Virus record (IMG/VR): IMGVR_UViG_3300043411_000942
Coordinates: 1-64,000 of that record
Source of the DNA: a virus
Reading direction: 5' to 3' (one strand)
Length of the DNA: 64,000 nt
Positions within the stretch are counted from its first letter, which is position 1. Each line of letters starts with the position of its first letter. Under the pieces are notes generated by a model. It made no database searches and was not told the DNA's origin. It saw nothing but the letters and a program-made list of their open reading frames with translations. This document shows, piece after piece, positions 8,098 to 15,993 of the stretch. Made by a program: the position numbers and the translations under genes.

Positions 8098-9540
8098 ATG
8101 AAGAATCTACGAACTGTTCTAAGTCTCCTAGGTCTTGGGCTACTGTCCTGTCATGCCTCAGAGCGTTCTTTGGGCTTGACTCCTGTGTCGTTTACGAAGG
8201 GGTCAATCTTCACTACGAACTCTGGTACGACCAATTGGGCTTACGTCCCTCTAGCCTACGATAGCTCCCATGCTACGCCGATGCCGATGTTTGTTTGGCT
8301 CCATGGGTGTGGCGGTCGAGGACAGTACGATATCGACATGGTCTCTCCAGGAGGCTCATCTCAGACCTGGATCTCCCTAGCCGTGGGAGGGCGTGAAGGT
8401 TCGTGTTGGTCGAATCTAGGAGTGGATGGCCCCAAGGTCCTTGCAGCTATTGCGGACATGAAGTCTCACTTCAATGTGGACTCCCGACGAGTTGTGCTTG
8501 GAGGTTACTCCTCTGGTGGTGACATCGGTTATCCTCTCGTGTTCCAGAATGCAGACATGTTTGCAGGTGCGATCTTCGAGAACACCGCACCTAGTAGCGA
8601 AGCTCTTACTCTGGCACCCTCCGCAAAGTGGAAGCTCAACCTGGTTCAAATTTCCCACCTATCGGACACGACGTACCCTATCTCTGGAGTTCGGTCAAAA
8701 ATGGCTACCTTGGCCAGCCTAGGGTTTCCAGTAAGCACCATCGAGAAGACTGGAACTCACTGGGATAACGACACTGGAACCTCAGGTACCAAATACGACC
8801 TGGTGATGTTCGGGCTACCCTTTCTCAAGCGTGGGTGGGCTACACCAGCTCCTGCTTGTACTTACAGCTACTCGGCATGGGCAACATGCGCCTCCAGCGG
8901 ATCGCAAACTCGGACAATTCTGTCGAGTCTTCCTGCTGGATGTGAGGGGACCCCTCAGCCGCTGCAACAAGCTTGCGTTTACGTGCCTCCTACGTGCTCA
9001 GACTTCACCTACTCCGCTTGGTCGGAGTGTGCCCCAACGAGTAGCCAAACGCGTACAGTACTGACCTCTGCTCCCGCAAGCTGTGTTGGTGGAGCCCCCG
9101 TGCTGAGCCAAGCTTGCACATACACGGTACCCGACCAAGACAAGGACGGGATCGATGACAAGCTGGATGCTTGCCCTACGGTCGCAGGAGTGAGAACTTC
9201 GGACCCTACAACGAATGGCTGTCTAGCTCTCGTGGTATCGTCTAAGAAGACTGCGGATTGGGGGACAGGATACTGCCGTAAGTTCTACATGCGCAACCCA
9301 AACCCCAAGGCAATGAAGTGGGTTGACATGACAATCAAGTTGGGGGACGGTCGACTTCGCGGTCCAGGAGCCGTGTGGGGAGGAGTATTTCCGGACCCCG
9401 CAGCTACAGGCACCATCGTGGTAACTCCAGTAGCCTGGACGAGTACAGTCAACCCTGGAGTTACCATTGAGACGGTAGGCTTGTGCGCCAACTACGGCCC
9501 AAGCAAAGTCTCTGCTTCTGTAGGCAGCCTGAAACTGTAA
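8098..9540 (+). CDS. Secreted esterase/depolymerase lipoprotein with TSP1 repeats and CBM2-like module
   Basis: 480 aa from ATG 8098, which follows AGAGGGG. The signal peptide MKNLRTVLSLLGLGLLSC has a lipobox with Cys18. Residues about 40-245 form an alpha/beta hydrolase of the PHB-depolymerase/feruloyl-esterase type: oxyanion LHGCGG (68-73), nucleophile GYSSG with Ser138, Asp190 and His221. Two thrombospondin type-1-like repeats follow (YSAWATCASSGSQTRTI near 257 and YSAWSECAPTSSQTRTV near 306), then a calcium-binding DQDKDGIDDKLDAC repeat near 350. The end (385-480) resembles a carbohydrate-binding module of family 2 (DWGTGYCRKFYMRN, VWGGVF). The architecture is that of a bacterial surface exoenzyme, so it was probably taken from a host. 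It could remodel the infected cell surface or help nutrient release. A strong terminator follows. Confidence 0.87.
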   Translation: MKNLRTVLSLLGLGLLSCHASERSLGLTPVSFTKGSIFTTNSGTTNWAYVPLAYDSSHATPMPMFVWLHGCGGRGQYDIDMVSPGGSSQTWISLAVGGREGSCWSNLGVDGPKVLAAIADMKSHFNVDSRRVVLGGYSSGGDIGYPLVFQNADMFAGAIFENTAPSSEALTLAPSAKWKLNLVQISHLSDTTYPISGVRSKMATLASLGFPVSTIEKTGTHWDNDTGTSGTKYDLVMFGLPFLKRGWATPAPACTYSYSAWATCASSGSQTRTILSSLPAGCEGTPQPLQQACVYVPPTCSDFTYSAWSECAPTSSQTRTVLTSAPASCVGGAPVLSQACTYTVPDQDKDGIDDKLDACPTVAGVRTSDPTTNGCLALVVSSKKTADWGTGYCRKFYMRNPNPKAMKWVDMTIKLGDGRLRGPGAVWGGVFPDPAATGTIVVTPVAWTSTVNPGVTIETVGLCANYGPSKVSASVGSLKL

Positions 9541-9561
9541 AGCGTACCTCTCGAAAGAAAG

Positions 9562-9595
9562 AAGGGAGTCTCCCAATTGGAGGCTCCCTTCTTTT
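9562..9595. terminator. Bidirectional intrinsic terminator
   Basis: GAAGGGAGTCTCC/GGAGGCTCCCTTC pair around a short CAATT loop and end in TTTT; the opposite strand ends in A/T-rich sequence too. It separates the convergent esterase gene and the minus block ending at 9600. Confidence 0.9.
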
Positions 9596-9599
9596 CTGC

Positions 9600-10013
9600 T
9601 CATCCGTCTTCGTTGGGAACTATGGGTTCATTCCACCCGTAGTGGTCGTGCCAACATTCTAGTACCTCACTAAACGACTCAGGAGGTACAATATCATCAA
9701 GGGCATAGTAACTCATTACGTCGCTTGAAAGGGCGTTGTAATTGAGGCCAACGGATGGCTTACCCCAAGCATAAGCCATTCCCACCTCTGCCGTAAGGTC
9801 TTTGCCGTAGTCTAGTAGAACCGCAACGAAGAAAAGAGAGGATCGGATCAACTCGACATTACGTTGAAATATGCCTTGCTCAGTTAAGGTTTGATCCGTG
9901 TGAGTTATCGCGGATACAGCCTCAAACCCCGCCTCAGTAGCCTGCTTCAGTAGCGCTCTAGTGACGGTTGCATGCTTATTTGGAGAGCAGATATACACTC
10001 GTGGGAGTGTCAT
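9600..10013 (-). CDS. Nucleoside 2-deoxyribosyltransferase-like protein, 137 aa
   Basis: Begins MTLPRVYICSPNK and contains DYGKDLTAEVGMAYAWGKPSVGLN, the D.GT..E.GYA.A.GKP motif of the nucleoside 2-deoxyribosyltransferase superfamily, which keeps the catalytic Glu. These enzymes exchange bases on deoxynucleosides or hydrolyse nucleotide N-glycosidic bonds. Overlaps the upstream gene by ATGA. A second relative lies at 29777. Confidence 0.75.
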   Translation of the reverse strand: MTLPRVYICSPNKHATVTRALLKQATEAGFEAVSAITHTDQTLTEQGIFQRNVELIRSSLFFVAVLLDYGKDLTAEVGMAYAWGKPSVGLNYNALSSDVMSYYALDDIVPPESFSEVLECWHDHYGWNEPIVPNEDG

Positions 10014-10270
10014 GGTTTCGGCTCCTTCTTGCAGATCGAAAACCGAAGCGTGGTGATGTCATACCCGCGCTCCTCTAGTTCGGCGACGAACGACTTGTCA
10101 TAGGCAATGAATCGTTCACCGTTGTCACGGTAGTCCACATGTGGGCGCTCGGCGCAAAGCACGCTGTACAAGAGGTGCCCATTCGCCTTGTGGTCGGGAT
10201 GGTGAAATACAAGGTCCTTCTCCCGCTTGCTCCAGGATGCCTTGAGTGTGTTAGCGTTGGTTCGTTTCAT
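10010..10270 (-). CDS. Hypothetical protein, 86 aa
   Basis: Basic N terminus (MKRTNANTLKASWSKREKDL), no recognised domain. Coupled on both sides by ATGA-type overlaps, so it belongs to the 9600-11566 operon. Confidence 0.75.
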   Translation of the reverse strand: MKRTNANTLKASWSKREKDLVFHHPDHKANGHLLYSVLCAERPHVDYRDNGERFIAYDKSFVAELEERGYDITTLRFSICKKEPKP

Positions 10271-10761
10271 GCTGGCCTCGCCGCCGTCAAGGTCAAACCC
10301 TCACGAAGCGCAGCATTGACTATCACGCCTATGGCGGACCAGATAGGATCGTTGTCGTCAGTGTTGATCGTTGCCACGTACATCGAATGCCACCCTTCAA
10401 CATCGTCGAATGTTGGAGCACAGTCCGTGGTAAGGGCGAGAAGTTCTTCCTCAACGCCATACTCAGTCAGGTTTCCAAATAGGCGACACCCACACGTTGC
10501 GCAATATGGTGGAGAGTCGTGGTCAGTGTCAAACCCCCCATCCACCGATATGTCAGCTAGTTTTGATTCGACCGGGAACGCCGCCAAAATCTCAGCAACC
10601 TTCGCCTCACAACACCCCAAACAGAAGTTGTCCGACCCAGAGCAATTGATGTTGCGCAATTCGCTGGCTCCATGAACCCAGTATGCGTCCCTCGATTCGA
10701 TCGCAAGAGATGCTCGCTCAGAGATGAAGCTGCGCACGCTATCTAAGTCTAGCTGTGTCAT
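10267..10761 (-). CDS. Cys-rich hypothetical protein, 164 aa
   Basis: Start at 10761 uses an ATGA overlap with the upstream stop. CLGCC near residue 50 and CATCGC near residue 88 suggest metal binding. Acidic overall; function unknown. Confidence 0.75.
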   Translation of the reverse strand: MTQLDLDSVRSFISERASLAIESRDAYWVHGASELRNINCSGSDNFCLGCCEAKVAEILAAFPVESKLADISVDGGFDTDHDSPPYCATCGCRLFGNLTEYGVEEELLALTTDCAPTFDDVEGWHSMYVATINTDDNDPIWSAIGVIVNAALREGLTLTAARPA

Positions 10762-10994
10762 ATCAGGTCCACTACAGTGCAAGTACCAGCCTCAGTGTCA
10801 ATCACGACAGTTAGGTACTCACCGTATTGAAACCACTTTGCAAGTAACTTCGAGGTTTTCTGTCGTTTTAGCTCAAGTAGAGCTGCGACCTCTTCTGGGT
10901 CAGAAACCCCACTGGACTCTACTTCACACTTGGAAACACTCTGGATAGCCTCATAGACAGCATCCGGGTCTTTCAGGGTCACGCTGAATCTCAT
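10758..10994 (-). CDS. Hypothetical protein, 78 aa
   Basis: Begins MRFSVTLKDPDAVYEAI and ends with a beta strand pair (LTVVIDTEAGTCTVVDL). The start overlaps the upstream stop as TAATG. Similar small proteins are common in phages; function unknown. Confidence 0.75.
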   Translation of the reverse strand: MRFSVTLKDPDAVYEAIQSVSKCEVESSGVSDPEEVAALLELKRQKTSKLLAKWFQYGEYLTVVIDTEAGTCTVVDLI

Positions 10995-11566
10995 TACCTA
11001 TAGTCCCTTCGCCTAAGTGGCTTACCTACACGAACCTTGTGCCCTACTGTCTTGTCCTCTTCCCTAGGAAGAACCGTAACGCAAACGGGTCGAGACTTAC
11101 CGCCATCCCGACGCATGACGAATATTACCCCAGAGGTACTTACCCACTGCTCATCCCCAGTGAGAGTTTTCTCTCGGATAGGGGTAGCGGTCTTAGCCTC
11201 TTCCGTCAGGTAAGCTATTGCCCTCTCCAAGGGTTCGCTGCGGAGGTGACGTTCGGCATACCGCTCAAAGGCATGATTCGTTACCACGAAGGGGAGACGG
11301 TAGTGGCAAAGGAGCTTTACAATAGCTAGCCCTCTTTCCTCTTTTTGCCGCCTGACTTCCTCTCGGGTCTTCGTGTAACGTGGGGATACCCTTAAGTCTT
11401 TAGCTAACTTAAGGTTGTTGCGACCAGCAGCTGTTTGCGCGGTAAGTATGCTAAGACACGCCTCTTGGGTCCTACCCTCTTTAGCTGCCAGAGCACATAG
11501 AAGGTCGACCTCGTCTTGAGTAAGGTCCCTAAGGCAAGCCTCTTTTACCAGTTCGTCGAGAGTCAT
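10994..11566 (-). CDS. Hypothetical protein, 190 aa
   Basis: The helical N terminus (MTLDELVKEACLRDLTQ) resembles that of the nuclease at 24508. The middle HAFERYAERHLRS and following beta strands recall small RNase-toxin-like or DUF4258 folds, but this is a weak guess. Basic C terminus (GKPLRRRDYR). First gene of its operon. Confidence 0.72.
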   Translation of the reverse strand: MTLDELVKEACLRDLTQDEVDLLCALAAKEGRTQEACLSILTAQTAAGRNNLKLAKDLRVSPRYTKTREEVRRQKEERGLAIVKLLCHYRLPFVVTNHAFERYAERHLRSEPLERAIAYLTEEAKTATPIREKTLTGDEQWVSTSGVIFVMRRDGGKSRPVCVTVLPREEDKTVGHKVRVGKPLRRRDYR

Positions 11567-11787
11567 GACTTGACTGAGTTTTCATTTTGAATAAGACGTT
11601 TGTAGGTTAGTGTAGGTGTGAAAAGAGTTGACACACATCAGAGCCCTGAACCTCACGTCGAATGTCTAGACCCCGCATGTTGTGCATGTGAGTGCGCAAC
11701 ATGCAAACGTGAGTGGTTTGCAGCGAATCGACCTAACCCGAGGGATTGCTTTACGCACAACCCCCCAAAGTCAAGGTTTGATCGAAT
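11567..11787. other. Intergenic region with stem-loop
   Basis: 221 bases with no gene I can support. It holds the inverted repeat at 11675-11704 and a TTGACA-like box at 11628 on the plus strand without a matching -10. It must include the leader for the minus gene starting at 11566. Confidence 0.5.
11675..11704. repeat. Inverted repeat, 11-bp arms
   Basis: GCATGTTGTGC and GCGCAACATGC pair at ten of eleven positions around an 8-nt spacer. It lies between two minus-strand genes and could be an operator or an RNA hairpin; there is no T-tract, so a terminator is unlikely. Confidence 0.6.
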
Positions 11788-12231
11788 CTAGTACATACAC
11801 TTTGGAGTCTGCCGACACAACGTTCGCATACCTCCAGGATTTTGCTCTCGCCAGGCCTCAGTTACAGCAGGGTCATATCCCCCACAGCAAGCACATGGAA
11901 GGGAGTCTGACTTTGTAGACAAAGTTCGGTATCGCAGCTTCTTGATAGCTGTAAACCATCGACTATTCAGGTTAGTCGTCTTAGGGTCAGACTTCACCTT
12001 ACGTGCATAGGCGGCTCTTAGTAGAGCTAAGCCATCTTCGGAATTCTCTTCAACCGCCAACCAGAGTGCCAACTGACAGGCATCGTTCGCTTGCTGGCGC
12101 TCCCAAAACACCTCTGTGAACTCAGAGCCCGATGGCTCACAACTCCTTATCCCGTTCTCATCTGGATGGTGCTCCATCCCGCACAAGTGGCAACCAAAGT
12201 CAATCCGCGTTAGTTCCTCAGGTGTGAGCAT
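11788..12231 (-). CDS. Hypothetical protein with two Cys pairs, about 147 aa
   Basis: CHLCGMEHH near the N terminus and CACCGGYDP near residue 118 suggest zinc binding. The start could be 12240 (MRSMLTPEEL) or 12231 (MLTPEEL). No known family. Confidence 0.72.
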   Translation of the reverse strand: MLTPEELTRIDFGCHLCGMEHHPDENGIRSCEPSGSEFTEVFWERQQANDACQLALWLAVEENSEDGLALLRAAYARKVKSDPKTTNLNSRWFTAIKKLRYRTLSTKSDSLPCACCGGYDPAVTEAWREQNPGGMRTLCRQTPKCMY

Positions 12232-12263
12232 AGACCTCAAGTAGGATAAGGGGTATAGGGGGA

Positions 12264-12983
12264 TTATCCCTCGACAGAGAGGCCTGCCGAGGCGAGGATG
12301 CGACGGGCTGCCTCGTAGGTGTCCCCACGAATACTACCGCTCACCTCCCACGTCGCAAGCATGTCCTTTAGCACCTTCACAGCTTCGGCATCACGCCTGT
12401 CTCGATTGACAAGAGTAGTAACCGCGTCTTTTGCCTCCTCAGGTCGAACTCCAAGTAGGTCCCCTATGCGATGCAGGTCTATTTGTGACCTGTCTCTTTG
12501 ACTTGCTGTTTCCTCAGCAGACTGGCGTAGAGTCTCATAGTACAACTTAAGGAGGGCTAGCTCATTCTCAGCTTTCTCCGCTCTTTTTAGAGCGTCATTA
12601 CCCTTTTCACGTAGCGCCTCATGGGTAAGACCCCGAGGGTTGAACGCTCCGATGCCAATTCTCTCAAAGACTAGACGTAGCTTACGAATCTCTCCGTCAG
12701 CAGGTCCAATACCTGGAGGAAGCCCAAGCTCAGCACTGATACGTGCAAGGTCTGCTTTAAGGTTTTCCAAGTCCACCTTTTCAGGAGAGATTCGATTTGC
12801 TAGATGCTCCGCGTAGCTAGCCAGCCACCCATTGGAGTACAGCGTTTCCTTGTCTGGAGTAGCCCCTTTTACTAGTTCTTCCACTACTCCACAAGGCAGA
12901 TGGTCCCGCATCAACGAGTACAGGAAGCTTACAAGCCTGCTTGTAGACCTCACTTCCCCACTCACTTCTCGAATGTCACTCAT
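12264..12983 (-). CDS. Coiled-coil hypothetical protein, 239 aa
   Basis: ATG 12983 (MSDIREVSGE) overlaps the kinase gene stop by 8 nt. Residues about 125-180 are a likely coiled coil (EKGNDALKRAEKAENELALLK). Many phage proteins of this layout exist with unknown roles. Confidence 0.75.
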   Translation of the reverse strand: MSDIREVSGEVRSTSRLVSFLYSLMRDHLPCGVVEELVKGATPDKETLYSNGWLASYAEHLANRISPEKVDLENLKADLARISAELGLPPGIGPADGEIRKLRLVFERIGIGAFNPRGLTHEALREKGNDALKRAEKAENELALLKLYYETLRQSAEETASQRDRSQIDLHRIGDLLGVRPEEAKDAVTTLVNRDRRDAEAVKVLKDMLATWEVSGSIRGDTYEAARRILASAGLSVEG

Positions 12984-13443
12984 CGAATTCCCCAAGGTTG
13001 TAGTCCGGGTCGAAGTCCACAACCTCCATGGCCCAGTAAGAAGGGCACTTTCGATTGCGAATTTGGACATCCATTTGATAGATGGTCGTGTCAGGCACCT
13101 TGTGGATGTTACGCTTGATTGCTGTCTTTGGGTTGCACAGAATCGTAACAGCCTTCGCCTCATATCCGAATGCAGCTGCGGCTTGCATGTAAGGAGCCAA
13201 CTCGGCCACATCAGTGTTGGTGTTGTCTACCACCACACACTCCACCCCAGCCTGGAGAGACTCAATGAAGTTTCTGAAACATGCGTTATGAGCTTGCCCG
13301 ATTTGAAGAGGATCAAATCGATACTCCCCTCCCACCATGAAAAAGTCGTCAGCTGAAACCACCTTAGCGGTTGGCCACATCGTTTTCGCCACCGTGGACT
13401 TACCCGAACCTGGAATCCCGCAAAGAACAAAAACCTGCTTCAT
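12976..13443 (-). CDS. P-loop kinase of the polynucleotide-kinase type (AAA_33), 155 aa
   Basis: Walker A GIPGSGKST at residues 9-17, then SADDFF near 32 and VVVDNTNTDVAELAPY near 68, the layout of the T4 Pnk kinase/NEDD4BP2 family that phosphorylates 5'-OH ends of nucleic acids. The C-terminal phosphatase domain of T4 Pnk is absent. It probably acts in nucleic-acid repair or in countering tRNA-cleaving defence. Overlaps the next gene by 8 nt. Confidence 0.82.
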   Translation of the reverse strand: MKQVFVLCGIPGSGKSTVAKTMWPTAKVVSADDFFMVGGEYRFDPLQIGQAHNACFRNFIESLQAGVECVVVDNTNTDVAELAPYMQAAAAFGYEAKAVTILCNPKTAIKRNIHKVPDTTIYQMDVQIRNRKCPSYWAMEVVDFDPDYNLGEFDE

Positions 13444-13450
13444 TTCAACC

Positions 13451-14098
13451 TTACTTACTTACTACTTGAGTGTTCGCTGCCAAGAATCGACGCCTGAGAT
13501 ACTTCATTGGAGCTGGGTACATACTTGGGTCCATGAGATACCACATTGGGTAGGTGCATATCTCCAATACGAGAACATCCCGCCATTGGCCCGTGTCCTC
13601 CATGGCATTCCAGATCTTACCACGCTTACTCCACTCTCGATTGGAGATTCTAGAGGGCCTGTCGGATTGGTTTTGATAGTGGAAGTCTACTAGTCGTGGG
13701 TCTCTCGACAGAAACGAGAGCACCCCCCTGGACCCCATACCTTGATAAGGTATGACGTAGATCCCACCCTCAAACTGGCGTACCCCGATACTGAGATCGA
13801 AGTCACACACATCGTTTAGCGAGGAGCTAGACGCAGCCTTGTACCCATTTCGGAGTATGGTACTAGCTTCACTGAGTCTAGCAAAGAATTCGCTGTGCTG
13901 GAGTCTATTTTGCTTGTAGGCCGCATAGTCAACGGATGTACTCTCAACGGCCCCGTCTCCAGATAGGATTCGTCGAAGGTACCAATCACGCAACCGTTTC
14001 TGTAGGTTACGAGTAGCCTTTAGCCTCGTATCGTGAATAAACGGCCACAGGTCCTTCGACGACTTAAGCTTGTAGGCTGTGTAAATCTTGGTGCTCAT
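13451..14098 (-). CDS. Hypothetical phage protein, 215 aa
   Basis: Begins MSTKIYTAYKLKSSKDLWPF, a start common to a phage family of unknown function. Basic, with many aromatic residues; no catalytic motif. ATGA overlap with the upstream gene. Confidence 0.75.
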   Translation of the reverse strand: MSTKIYTAYKLKSSKDLWPFIHDTRLKATRNLQKRLRDWYLRRILSGDGAVESTSVDYAAYKQNRLQHSEFFARLSEASTILRNGYKAASSSSLNDVCDFDLSIGVRQFEGGIYVIPYQGMGSRGVLSFLSRDPRLVDFHYQNQSDRPSRISNREWSKRGKIWNAMEDTGQWRDVLVLEICTYPMWYLMDPSMYPAPMKYLRRRFLAANTQVVSK

Positions 14099-14466
14099 TT
14101 GTCTTCGAGTACCCTAGTGCCTTGAGCAAGTTGGTGGGGGGTATTATCTACCAGGTAGTCAACCAGTGCGTGCATAGCATCCGATACACCACCCGTTATG
14201 TGAGCACGGCCTAGAAATTGATCGTCGACCCGATCGTAGGTAGGTACTCTCCCACCACTTACAGTGGATACCGAGCGCTGCCATCTCTCCAGTGTTGCCC
14301 CTCTATCGGAGATGCGCAGGTGCACCCAACGTCCGCTTGTATGGTGCGCCTGCACATCTACTCGTCTAGCAACCGAGTCAACCTCTACCGAGCGCAGCTC
14401 CCATCCAAGCCTAGCGAGTTGGACAGTTGGAGGGGCAAGTTGCGCTGCTAGCTCAGTTGAGGTCAT
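14095..14466 (-). CDS. Hypothetical protein, 123 aa
   Basis: Beta-rich middle (VARRVDVQAHHTSGRWVHLR) and no recognised domain. Coupled to the 13451 gene by a 4-nt overlap. Confidence 0.72.
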   Translation of the reverse strand: MTSTELAAQLAPPTVQLARLGWELRSVEVDSVARRVDVQAHHTSGRWVHLRISDRGATLERWQRSVSTVSGGRVPTYDRVDDQFLGRAHITGGVSDAMHALVDYLVDNTPHQLAQGTRVLEDK

Positions 14467-14477
14467 TCGTTAAGCGC

Positions 14478-14894
14478 TTACTCTACGCTCAGGACCGTGA
14501 CAGAAAACCCAGCCTTCTTAGCCTTGTAGGCCAGATCCCGGCTTCGGGTTGCGTTGTAAGTCTTTCCCCCAAAGGTAGCCGTAAATCCACCTCCAACACG
14601 GTTCCTGATGAACACGGTACCCTTGGTCGCCTGAGTAGACGCAGCAGGGGCCTTGGGTGCCGCCTTCGGCTTAAAGGTGGCCTTAGGTTTGCTTTCAGAC
14701 ACATACGCAGTGTACGTGGTTTGCTTGGGAGCCGCCTTGACCTTGGCCTTGCGAGCCTTGACCTTGGAAGCCTTGGCTGGGGCTGGGGTTGCCAGAGCAT
14801 ACAACTCCGTCAGAGGGACCTTTCGGATCTCAGAGAGGAGAGCAGTGGCAAACGACATGGCAATGGCTTTGATGGAGGCTTCGAGATTCGTCAT
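14478..14894 (-). CDS. Lys/Ala/Pro-rich protein, possibly DNA-binding, 138 aa
   Basis: Residues about 38-95 are a low-complexity Lys/Ala/Pro linker resembling histone H1 tails. It joins a helical N terminus to a compact C-terminal unit (VFIRNRVGGGFTATFGGKTY). The strong charge suggests nucleic-acid binding, but no known fold is identified. Confidence 0.75.
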   Translation of the reverse strand: MTNLEASIKAIAMSFATALLSEIRKVPLTELYALATPAPAKASKVKARKAKVKAAPKQTTYTAYVSESKPKATFKPKAAPKAPAASTQATKGTVFIRNRVGGGFTATFGGKTYNATRSRDLAYKAKKAGFSVTVLSVE

Positions 14895-14963
14895 GATTTT
14901 CTCTTACTTGGGGGTAAATGGTAGGAGTTTCTCTTTGAGAGTCTACCGTAGGTGTTCAGTATC

Positions 14964-15110
14964 TTAGCTAGTTACCGCTTTTCCGTCAACAACTTTCTCA
15001 GACCAGTTAAGTTTGGGCTCGTCCTTACAGGTGAATGTGTGCATCTCGTACCCTTGGAAGTACTTGATGATGAACGTACACCCACCTACGGAGCACACGA
15101 ACGGCTTCAT
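14964..15110 (-). CDS. Small Cys-containing protein, 48 aa
   Basis: ATG 15110 overlaps the upstream stop (ATGA). It starts MKPFVCSVGGCTFIIKYF, with a CxxxxC pair and a later CKDE. Function unknown. Confidence 0.65.
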   Translation of the reverse strand: MKPFVCSVGGCTFIIKYFQGYEMHTFTCKDEPKLNWSEKVVDGKAVTS

Positions 15111-15268
15111 GGCCGTCCTTTCGGGAAGTAGTGGCGAAGAGCCATGACGTCTACCCCAAAGTGTCTGGCGGCATCATCATAAGCGGCACGCTCACAAGCT
15201 AGTGAGTCCTGAGACTTGGGAGGGTTTTTCTCCTCCACACATTCCGTCTGCTTATTTTTCTCTGTCAT
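15107..15268 (-). CDS. Small hypothetical protein, 53 aa
   Basis: Begins MTEKNKQTECVEEKNPP and ends ALRHYFPKGRP. ATG 15268 lies 7 nt after the promoter motif at 15276-15304, so this is the first gene of a short transcript with 14964. Confidence 0.7.
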   Translation of the reverse strand: MTEKNKQTECVEEKNPPKSQDSLACERAAYDDAARHFGVDVMALRHYFPKGRP

Positions 15269-15275
15269 GCTCGAC

Positions 15276-15304
15276 CCTACGTAGAGGACTACACCGAGCT
15301 TAAG
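15276..15304 (-). promoter_or_regulatory. Phage promoter motif for 15268
   Basis: On the minus strand CTTAAG (15299-15304), about 15 nt, TACGTAGGG, then 7 nt to ATG. The TTAA box overlaps the TAA stop of the 15300-15479 gene. Confidence 0.75.
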
Positions 15305-15479
15305 GTAATTTTGTTGGGATGGGCGCACTGACGCAAGAAATAAGCTCTCGTTGAGCCTTGACCCAATCCTCCTTACTAGTACTCTCGCAAGAAAGCCTCT
15401 GGACGAGACTCTGCAACTTGTATCGCAAGTCTCCCTTGTGCCTGTAGAAGCAGTAGTCTTCTATAGTGCCCGTAGGCAT
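15300..15479 (-). CDS. Small hypothetical protein, 59 aa, in a frame overlapping its neighbour
   Basis: ATG 15479 starts MPTGTIEDYCFYRHKGDL and continues as a helical, plausible protein (SKEDWVKAQRELISC) to TAA 15300. It overlaps the 15376-15624 gene by 104 bases in another frame. I recall similar phage miniproteins with this start, so it is likely real. Confidence 0.6.
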   Translation of the reverse strand: MPTGTIEDYCFYRHKGDLRYKLQSLVQRLSCESTSKEDWVKAQRELISCVSAPIPTKLP

Positions 15480-15624
15480 CGTGGATACGACCAGTATCTA
15501 GCTTGTACTGGCTTCGTCCTACAGTAAAGTACTGCCTGCCTACCTTGGTGACGACTTCTTTCCGATCGTCTAGACGGTTAACATCCACGATAACAACGGT
15601 GGTCCCTACGCTTACCTTCAACAT
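15376..15624 (-). CDS. Hypothetical protein, 82 aa
   Basis: ATG 15624 starts MLKVSVGTTVVIVDVNRL and continues KVGRQYFTVGRSQYKLDTGRIHD, a beta-barrel-like pattern seen in small phage proteins. The 126-residue extension upstream is a shadow of the plus-strand gene at 15718. The C-terminal 35 residues overlap another frame and may be read in only one of them. Confidence 0.68.
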   Translation of the reverse strand: MLKVSVGTTVVIVDVNRLDDRKEVVTKVGRQYFTVGRSQYKLDTGRIHDAYGHYRRLLLLQAQGRLAIQVAESRPEAFLREY

Positions 15625-15642
15625 GCTCACCTTTACTTCACC

Positions 15643-15672
15643 GGTTACGTACGCTGGGGTGAGAAATTTAAC
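15643..15672 (-). promoter_or_regulatory. Phage promoter motif for 15624
   Basis: Minus strand GTTAAA (15667-15672), 15 nt, TACGTAAC, then a longer leader with AAAGGTGAG before ATG 15624. Back to back with the plus-strand promoter at 15682. Confidence 0.7.
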
Positions 15673-15681
15673 GAAAAAGAC

Positions 15682-15710
15682 GTTAAGGGTTGGGAGCCAC
15701 GCTACGTTAT
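15682..15710 (+). promoter_or_regulatory. Phage promoter motif for 15718
   Basis: GTTAAG (15682-15687), 15 nt, TACGTTAT (15703-15710), 7 nt to ATG 15718. Divergent with the minus promoter at 15643-15672. Confidence 0.7.
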
Positions 15711-15717
15711 AGAAGGC

Positions 15718-15975
15718 ATGGCAGTCTTCCGAAAGAATATGCAGGGCGATTGGGTGGTCCTTGGGGCATCTGACGAGGTGGTCCCTGGGACCTTCTGTCA
15801 GGTCTTCAAGAGGGATGGGAGCGCCCGTCACATCTTTATCACTGGGGTGGGAGCACCTTTCGATGTGTCTGGCACCTCCATGGTGTATGGTTACATCGGA
15901 ACGGCTCCTCGCACGGAGCGAAAGACATCTCGGAGCGAGTCTCCGAGGGAAGAAAACTTCGAGATGACATGGTAG
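15718..15975 (+). CDS. Hypothetical protein, 85 aa
   Basis: Starts MAVFRKNMQGDWVVLG, followed by VFKRDGSARHIFITGVG. This two-strand pattern is found in small phage proteins of unknown function. The C-terminal tail is charged and probably disordered. Confidence 0.72.
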   Translation: MAVFRKNMQGDWVVLGASDEVVPGTFCQVFKRDGSARHIFITGVGAPFDVSGTSMVYGYIGTAPRTERKTSRSESPREENFEMTW

Positions 15976-15993
15976 GACCCATGAAAAAAGAAT

